This document shows positions 8,126-11,988 of a DNA stretch of 11,988 bases, piece by piece. Positions within the stretch are counted from its first letter, which is position 1; every line of letters begins with the position of its first letter. Under the pieces are notes generated by a model. The model searched no databases. It worked only from the letters and a program-made list of their open reading frames with translations, and was not told the origin of the DNA. A program made the position numbers and the translations under genes. The stretch comes from Entrophospora sp. SA101 (lineage: Eukaryota; Glomeromycota; Glomeromycetes; Entrophosporales; Entrophosporaceae). The stretch covers positions 35,166 to 47,153 of the forward strand of contig CAUDNR010004294.1 of assembly GCA_958430865.1 (NCBI GenBank), written 5' to 3'.

Positions 8126-8801
8126 TAGGGTTGTGTTGGTCTTTAAAAGACCGGTCCCTTTGAACCACTGTCCTAAATTTTAGGACCAGTCTTTATAAGA
8201 CCAGCTGATAAGGAAATTTTGAACAATAAAAATTTTTATGTTAAAATTGATGAGTATCTTTTTGAGTTTTTTATTTTATTTGTTATTATTATGTTTTATT
8301 GAAGGCCAAACTTTTGTTAAAAAATTAATTATTACATTGTTCACTTTTTGAGGCTAATACTAAGGAACTTTAATAATAAAAAATCAATGATAAATAATTT
8401 AGTATGTATAATAAAACCAATAATTTATTTAATATAACTTAATGATATAACAGTAGTAGGTATTAATAATAATATTATTATTGGTAATTAAAACAGAAAT
8501 AGTAATAGAAAGAATAGCAGAAATAGGAGCAGTAGCAATAATAACAACAAAACAAAATGAAGACTTAGTTGAGGATTGGCTTTCTATGATGTCCTCAGAG
8601 GAATTAAATCACAATTTCGAAGGGGAAGAAGAGTTTCTTAATGAAAATGAAACCATTTATGTTGAAGATTCAGTTTCTAATATATCTAGTAATTTAATAT
8701 CATCACCACCATCATCATCCACAACAATATCCACAACAACATCATCACCACATATAAATAATATTCAAAAGAGTACAGTTTGGGAGTTTTTTCGTGAAAT
8801 T
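8126..8801 (+). mobile_element. 5' part of a second hAT-like element
   Basis: At 8126 the old hAT coding sequence changes abruptly to TAGGGTTGTG, a hAT-like terminus beginning TAG. It is followed by three palindromes: GGTCTTTAAAAGACC (8138-8152), GTCCTAAATTTTAGGAC (8170-8186) and GTCTTTATAAGAC (8189-8201), a subterminal repeat pattern. About 460 bases later a BED-type transposase begins in the same orientation. No matching right end (CACAACCCTA) or second copy of the flanking TCCACTAC is present, so the element is truncated on its right. The 8205-8585 part is AT-rich leader with an 18-bp palindrome of AAT/ATT at 8465-8482. Confidence 0.6.
8586..8801 (+). pseudogene. N-terminal fragment of a hAT transposase with BED finger start
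   Basis: Two tandem ATGs (8586, 8589) start an acidic, Ser/Thr-rich N-terminus (MMSSEELNHNFEGEEEF..., a PPSSSTTISTTTSS run) that leads into KSTVWEFF, the usual entry to a BED zinc finger. The Cys and His ligands never appear: after FREI the sequence changes to the fold-back repeat region, and the open frame drifts on to 8855. The frame is also open upstream of the ATG, but without a start codon. Trp of VWEFF is TGG. This is a truncated remnant; it fits the second hAT-like element that begins at 8126. Confidence 0.65.
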
Positions 8802-8816
8802 CATTGTTATTTATTG

Positions 8817-8971
8817 CTGTTGTATGTGAAATTGAAATATTATGGAGTGGGGTGAAATTCTGATTGGCTAATTTGAATTTCACACATGTAAATTTGAATT
8901 TCACACATGTAAATTTGAATTTCACATATGTGAATTGCGAATTCACATAATTTCATTTTCAAGTACAACAG
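8817..8971. repeat. Fold-back unit between two truncated genes
   Basis: CTGTTGTA (8817-8824) and TACAACAG (8964-8971) are perfect inverted repeats, and pairing continues imperfectly inward (TGTGAAATTGAAATATTATG against CTTGAAAATGAAATTATGTG). The unit separates the plus-strand BED fragment from the minus-strand Ulp1 fragment, and both genes are cut at its edges. It may be a MITE or a fold-back element. Confidence 0.5.
8870..8932. repeat. 21-bp tandem repeat, three units
   Basis: AATTTGAATTTCACACATGTA starts at 8870 and 8891, with a variant copy at 8912. The third copy runs into TTCACATATGTGAA (8921-8934), a perfect 14-bp palindrome, and ATGTGAATT-GCG-AATTCACAT (8928-8948), 9-bp arms around three bases. 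Confidence 0.9.
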
Positions 8972-9927
8972 AGCTGCAGATTTTAAAGAGTCACCATAAT
9001 AAACTTTTTTTGATTCCATATCAAGTTTTGCAACTGTCCAATGGTTGTTATTAATGTGTAAAATAATATAAATTTGTTTAGTTTCATCACTTTGAAAACA
9101 AAAATTATTTAACAGCCTAGATGCTAATCTAAAGTTATTGTCTATTATAGAACTATAAAAGTGTACTGGAAGCAAAATAATATCATTGTAATTGATTGTT
9201 TGGGTTTTATACGCCATAAATATTTTTAGTACTGAATCAATTACAGAATCATTTATATAATTCCACCCTGCCAAAGTGCATAAATCTACAATTTTTATGC
9301 TTAAGTTGATTCTAAGTTCCTGGTATTATTTTTTTGTTTTAATTATTCTTTCATTTAATGCTTTCTTGATGGATTGGTCAATTTTGCTGGAAATAATTCA
9401 TTTAATTAAAATTTTAAGATCTTGTTGATATTTTATTGCTGAATATATTTTATTCATTTTATTTAGATCATGAAAGCTAGCTATTCCAAATCCAAGAACT
9501 CTGATGTATGTATCATTAGTTACATTGTCATCTTTTCTAAAACCTGGCATTTTTTTAAATTCTTTTATTGAATAATTTATGTATTGAGGAGGAGGGAGAC
9601 AGAAATCCAGTTTAATAATTTCTTTAATTTGCAATTCATTTTCGTTTATTAAAAACATAAATTGATCAACAATTTTAGGAAATATTGTGCTTTTGTAATT
9701 GATGGAAGTTTGATATTAATTAAATCTTCTCCAGTAATTATATTTAAATAGTCATGGCATTTTCATAATAATTTTCAAATCTAGTTAAAAAATAGAATGT
9801 TTGTTATTAAATTATAATAATCAAAAGATTAGATTTAAACAACTTACTGGCCATCAGTAAAAATCATTTCATTATCAGAGATTTCAATTGGAAGTGAAGC
9901 AGAACCAATTTTTTTGTTGGAATTCAT
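8972..9927 (-). pseudogene. Broken gene ending in a truncated Ulp1/C48-like cysteine protease domain
   Basis: On the minus strand the gene starts at ATG 9927-9925 (MNSNKKIGSASLPIEIS), has a 67-nt intron (9847-9781) and continues through an unrecognised region (about 9780-9401). TGA at 9400-9398 is followed by 28 more open codons in frame, including IISSKIDQSIKKALNERI. A frame change near 9320 leads to the protease part (9325-8972): AGWNYINDSVID matches the Ulp1 W-L-N-D-x-x-I entry, NNHWTVAKLD gives the catalytic His (9041-9043) and YYGDSL the catalytic Asp (8990-8992). The C-terminal Gln and nucleophilic Cys are missing because the fold-back unit cuts in. Probable one-base losses occur near 9765 and in the A-run near 9693. 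Intact relatives cleave SUMO-like conjugates or are TE passengers; this one cannot be active. Both Trp codons in the protease part are TGG. Confidence 0.65.
9781..9847 (-). other. Intron in the Ulp1-like gene (67 nt)
   Basis: Minus-strand donor GTAAGTT is a perfect fungal-type 5' splice site, and the intron ends CTATTTTTTAACTAG. Removing it joins TDGQ to FENYYE in an open frame; without splicing the frame ends at once in TAA. Its length matches the two pogo introns. Confidence 0.7.
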
Positions 9928-9939
9928 TTTAAAAATAAA

Positions 9940-10705
9940 TAAACAAAATTGATTATTTTTTTTCATTTTAAAAGAGAGAAAAGGAAATGATTTTAATAAA
10001 AAAAAATTTTTAATTAATTTCTTGTTTTAAAGTGATCAAAAGGGAAACAGACAATGATTTTAATAAAGAAAAAAACTAATTGAGTATTCTCTTGTTTTAA
10101 AGGGATCAAAAAAGACAGATTATTTTTTTGTTTTAAAAAAGAGAAAAGGAAAATAGTAAAAAATTTAATTGAGTGTTTTCTTGTTTTAAAGCGATCAAAA
10201 TAAAGAAAAAAATTAATTGAGTATTCTATTGTTTTAAAGAGATCAAAAAAGACAAAGATTATTTTTTGTTAAAAGAGAGAAAAGGAAAACAATTTTAAAT
10301 TATGAAAAATTTAATTGAGTATTCCTTGTTTTAAAGAGATCAAAAAAGACAAAGATTATTTTTTTGTTTTAAAAAAGAGAAAAAGAAAATGATTTTAAAT
10401 AAATAAAATTTAATAGAGTATTTTCTTGTTTTAAAGTAATCAAAAGAGAAAAGGACAACAATTTTAATAAAGAAAAAATTGAGTATTCTCTTGTTTTAAA
10501 GAGATAAAAAGGAAAAAATTAATTGAGTATTATTTTATTTTAAAGATCAAAGGAAAAGAAAACTGATTTTAAAAAAAAATTGATATTTTTTTTTAATTGA
10601 GAAAAGAAACTAATTGAATATTTTTTTTAATTGAGAAAAAAAACTAGTTGAATATTTTTTTTTGTTTTAGTTTTAGAGAGAAAACAATTTAATAAAAAGC
10701 AAAAG
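9940..10705. repeat. Purine-rich irregular tandem array
   Basis: The motif (T)CTTGTTTTAAAG followed by (A/G)GATCAAAA recurs near 10021, 10091, 10180, 10228, 10325, 10425, 10490 and 10535, spaced about 71, 89, 48, 97, 100, 65 and 45 bases. Between copies lie AAAAGAGAGAAAAGGAAA blocks and AATTGAGTATT. Long (~95) and short (~47-70) unit types alternate irregularly. The last part (10587-10660) degenerates into AATTGAGAAAA with T-runs. No coding region is supported here. Confidence 0.85.
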
Positions 10706-10734
10706 AAAGAAATTTTGAAACCATTTATATATGT

Positions 10735-11680
10735 TTTCAGCATGTATAATTCATTATTTGACTGTAATCTATTTTTTTTTAACAGGTTAAATTCAATAAT
10801 TTCTATTATTACAGCTTTACAATTTCCTTGATTATTACAACTATTAAATTGCAATCTGTTTCTTTAACAAGATAAATAAATTGTTTCTGTTAATCAATCA
10901 CAACCACTTTACTTTTTATGGGCAAAATTATTATAACTATTTAATTGCCTTTAACAGGATAAATTAATTGTTTCTGTTATTCAATCTATTCAATCACAAC
11001 CACTTTTCTTTTTACAGGTGAAATTCAATCTTTTTTTTCAGTTTTACAATTTCCACGATTATTACAACTATTCAATTGCAATCTGTTTTCTTTAACAGGA
11101 TTAATTAATTGTTTCAATTATTCAATCACAACCACTTTACTTTTTACAGGCAAATTATTATAACTATTTAATTGCAATTTGTTTTCTTTAACAAGATAAA
11201 TTAATCATTTCTGTTATTCAATCATAACCACTTTTCTTTTTACAGGTGAAATCCAATCTTTTTTTACAGCTATACAATTTCCACAATTATTACAACTATT
11301 CAATTGCAATCTGTTTTCTTTAACAGGACAAATTAATTGTTTCAGTTATTCAATCGCAACCATTTTACTTTTTACAGGCAAAATTATTATAACTATTCAA
11401 TTGCAATTTGTTTTCTTTAACGGGATAAATTAATTGTTTCTGTTATTCAATCACAACAATTTTCCTTTTTAAAGGTGAAATTCAATCTTTTTTTACAGCT
11501 ATACAATTTCCTCAATCATTACAACTATTCAATTGCAATCTGTTTTCTTTAACAGATAAATTCAACAATCTCTGTTAATCAATTGCAACCACTTTCCTTT
11601 TTACAGATGAAATTCAATCTTTCTATATTATTATTATCTAGCTGCAACCACTTTTTCCTTTAACAGGTAGAGAATTTTCT
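10735..11680. repeat. ~225-bp higher-order tandem array with splice-acceptor-like motifs
   Basis: Landmark CTTTTTACAGGTGAAATTCA recurs, with variation, near 10778, 11012, 11240, 11465 and 11600, giving a period near 225 and a shortened last unit. Each unit holds two related halves of about 130 and 96 bases, with ACAACTATTCAATTGCAATC, CTTTAACAGGATAAATTAAT and TTATTCAATCACAACCACTT in each. Many copies contain a pyrimidine tract followed by CAGG, like a 3' splice site. No reading frame persists. It directly follows the purine-rich array. Confidence 0.9.
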
Positions 11681-11916
11681 ATTAATGGAAATCAAAACAA
11701 ATTAAAAACAACCCCAATATTAAATTAATTAATATTAATTGATGATTCCATTAATAGTCTAAACCATGCATAAATCTTGCATAACATTTTGATATAAATA
11801 GATGTTAAAAAAACTAAAATATTAAACAAAATCTTGTCTTAAAAAAAAATAAATTTTAAAATAAATTTTAAACAATGAATTTGAATTTCAAAAAAAATTA
11901 TTCAGAAGTTATATAG
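11681..11916. other. AT-rich spacer, nothing recognised
   Basis: Low-complexity AT sequence with an imperfect palindrome around AATTAATTAATATTAATT (11724-11741). No coding or RNA gene is seen. Confidence 0.5.
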
Positions 11917-11988
11917 TGCAGGACACCTAGTCCCACAACTTTTTATTGGTCTTGTATATCCTTTAGTATACCAGAAATGGAAATGTAA
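11917..11988 (+). other. GC-richer terminal segment: possible last exon or element end
   Basis: After TTATATAG (11909-11916) an open frame of 23 codons, starting CRTPSPTTFYWSCISF, runs to TAA at the window's last base. The segment GCAGGACACCTAGTCCCACA is clearly less AT-rich than its surroundings. It could be a short terminal exon behind an acceptor, or the left end of another transposon (TA followed by TAGTGCAGGACACC). Neither can be decided from this window. Confidence 0.25.

Noticed and set aside
8686..8946. Minus-strand frame with repeated FTCVKFK
   Set aside because: It is produced by the 21-bp tandem repeat and the antisense of the BED fragment.
10627..10854. Minus-strand open frame of 75 codons
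   Set aside because: It lies across two tandem arrays and is low-complexity.

Overview
The window is eukaryotic nuclear DNA: very AT-rich, with short GT...AG introns (64, 66 and 67 nt where both sites are visible), many microsatellites and minisatellites, and no operon-like packing. Nearly everything recognisable is transposable-element (TE) debris. A DUF7869-type RNase-H-like protein, pogo/CENP-B-like, hAT (BED finger) and Ulp1/C48-protease genes in such AT-rich sequence recall Mucoromycota genomes, especially arbuscular mycorrhizal fungi (Glomeromycotina). That host is an inference from gene families, not proven.

Layout: 1-1154 AT-rich non-coding. 1155-2771 (+) one long reading frame for a DUF7869-like RNase-H-fold protein, uninterrupted only if four in-frame TGA codons are read as Trp. 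2823-3299 (TA)n and an odd stretch whose frame contains only TGA stops. 3436-3940 a ~35-bp minisatellite. 4094-5916 (+) a pogo/Tigger-like transposase with two short introns and about five single-base frame breaks. 5910-6200 palindromes and a possible small MITE. 6561-8125 (+) the 3' coding end of an old hAT transposase, split by a 1282-bp internally deleted hAT element (6688-7969) with clear terminal inverted repeats and an 8-bp target duplication. 8126-8801 (+) the 5' end of another hAT-like element with the start of its BED-finger transposase, cutting the older copy inside its C-terminal domain. 8817-8971 a fold-back minisatellite. 8972-9927 (-) a broken gene ending in a truncated Ulp1-like protease domain. 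9940-10705 a purine-rich irregular tandem array. 10735-11680 a ~225-bp tandem array full of splice-acceptor-like motifs. 11681-11988 AT-rich, ending in a short GC-richer segment.

The genes do not form a pathway; they record successive TE insertions and decay. The most unusual signal is the 1155-2771 frame: 538 sense codons with no TAA or TAG, four TGAs that are the only 'stops', and at least three of these where a Trp fits the family pattern. The neighbouring TEs spell Trp as TGG, so the pattern looks element-specific rather than a plain genome-wide code change.
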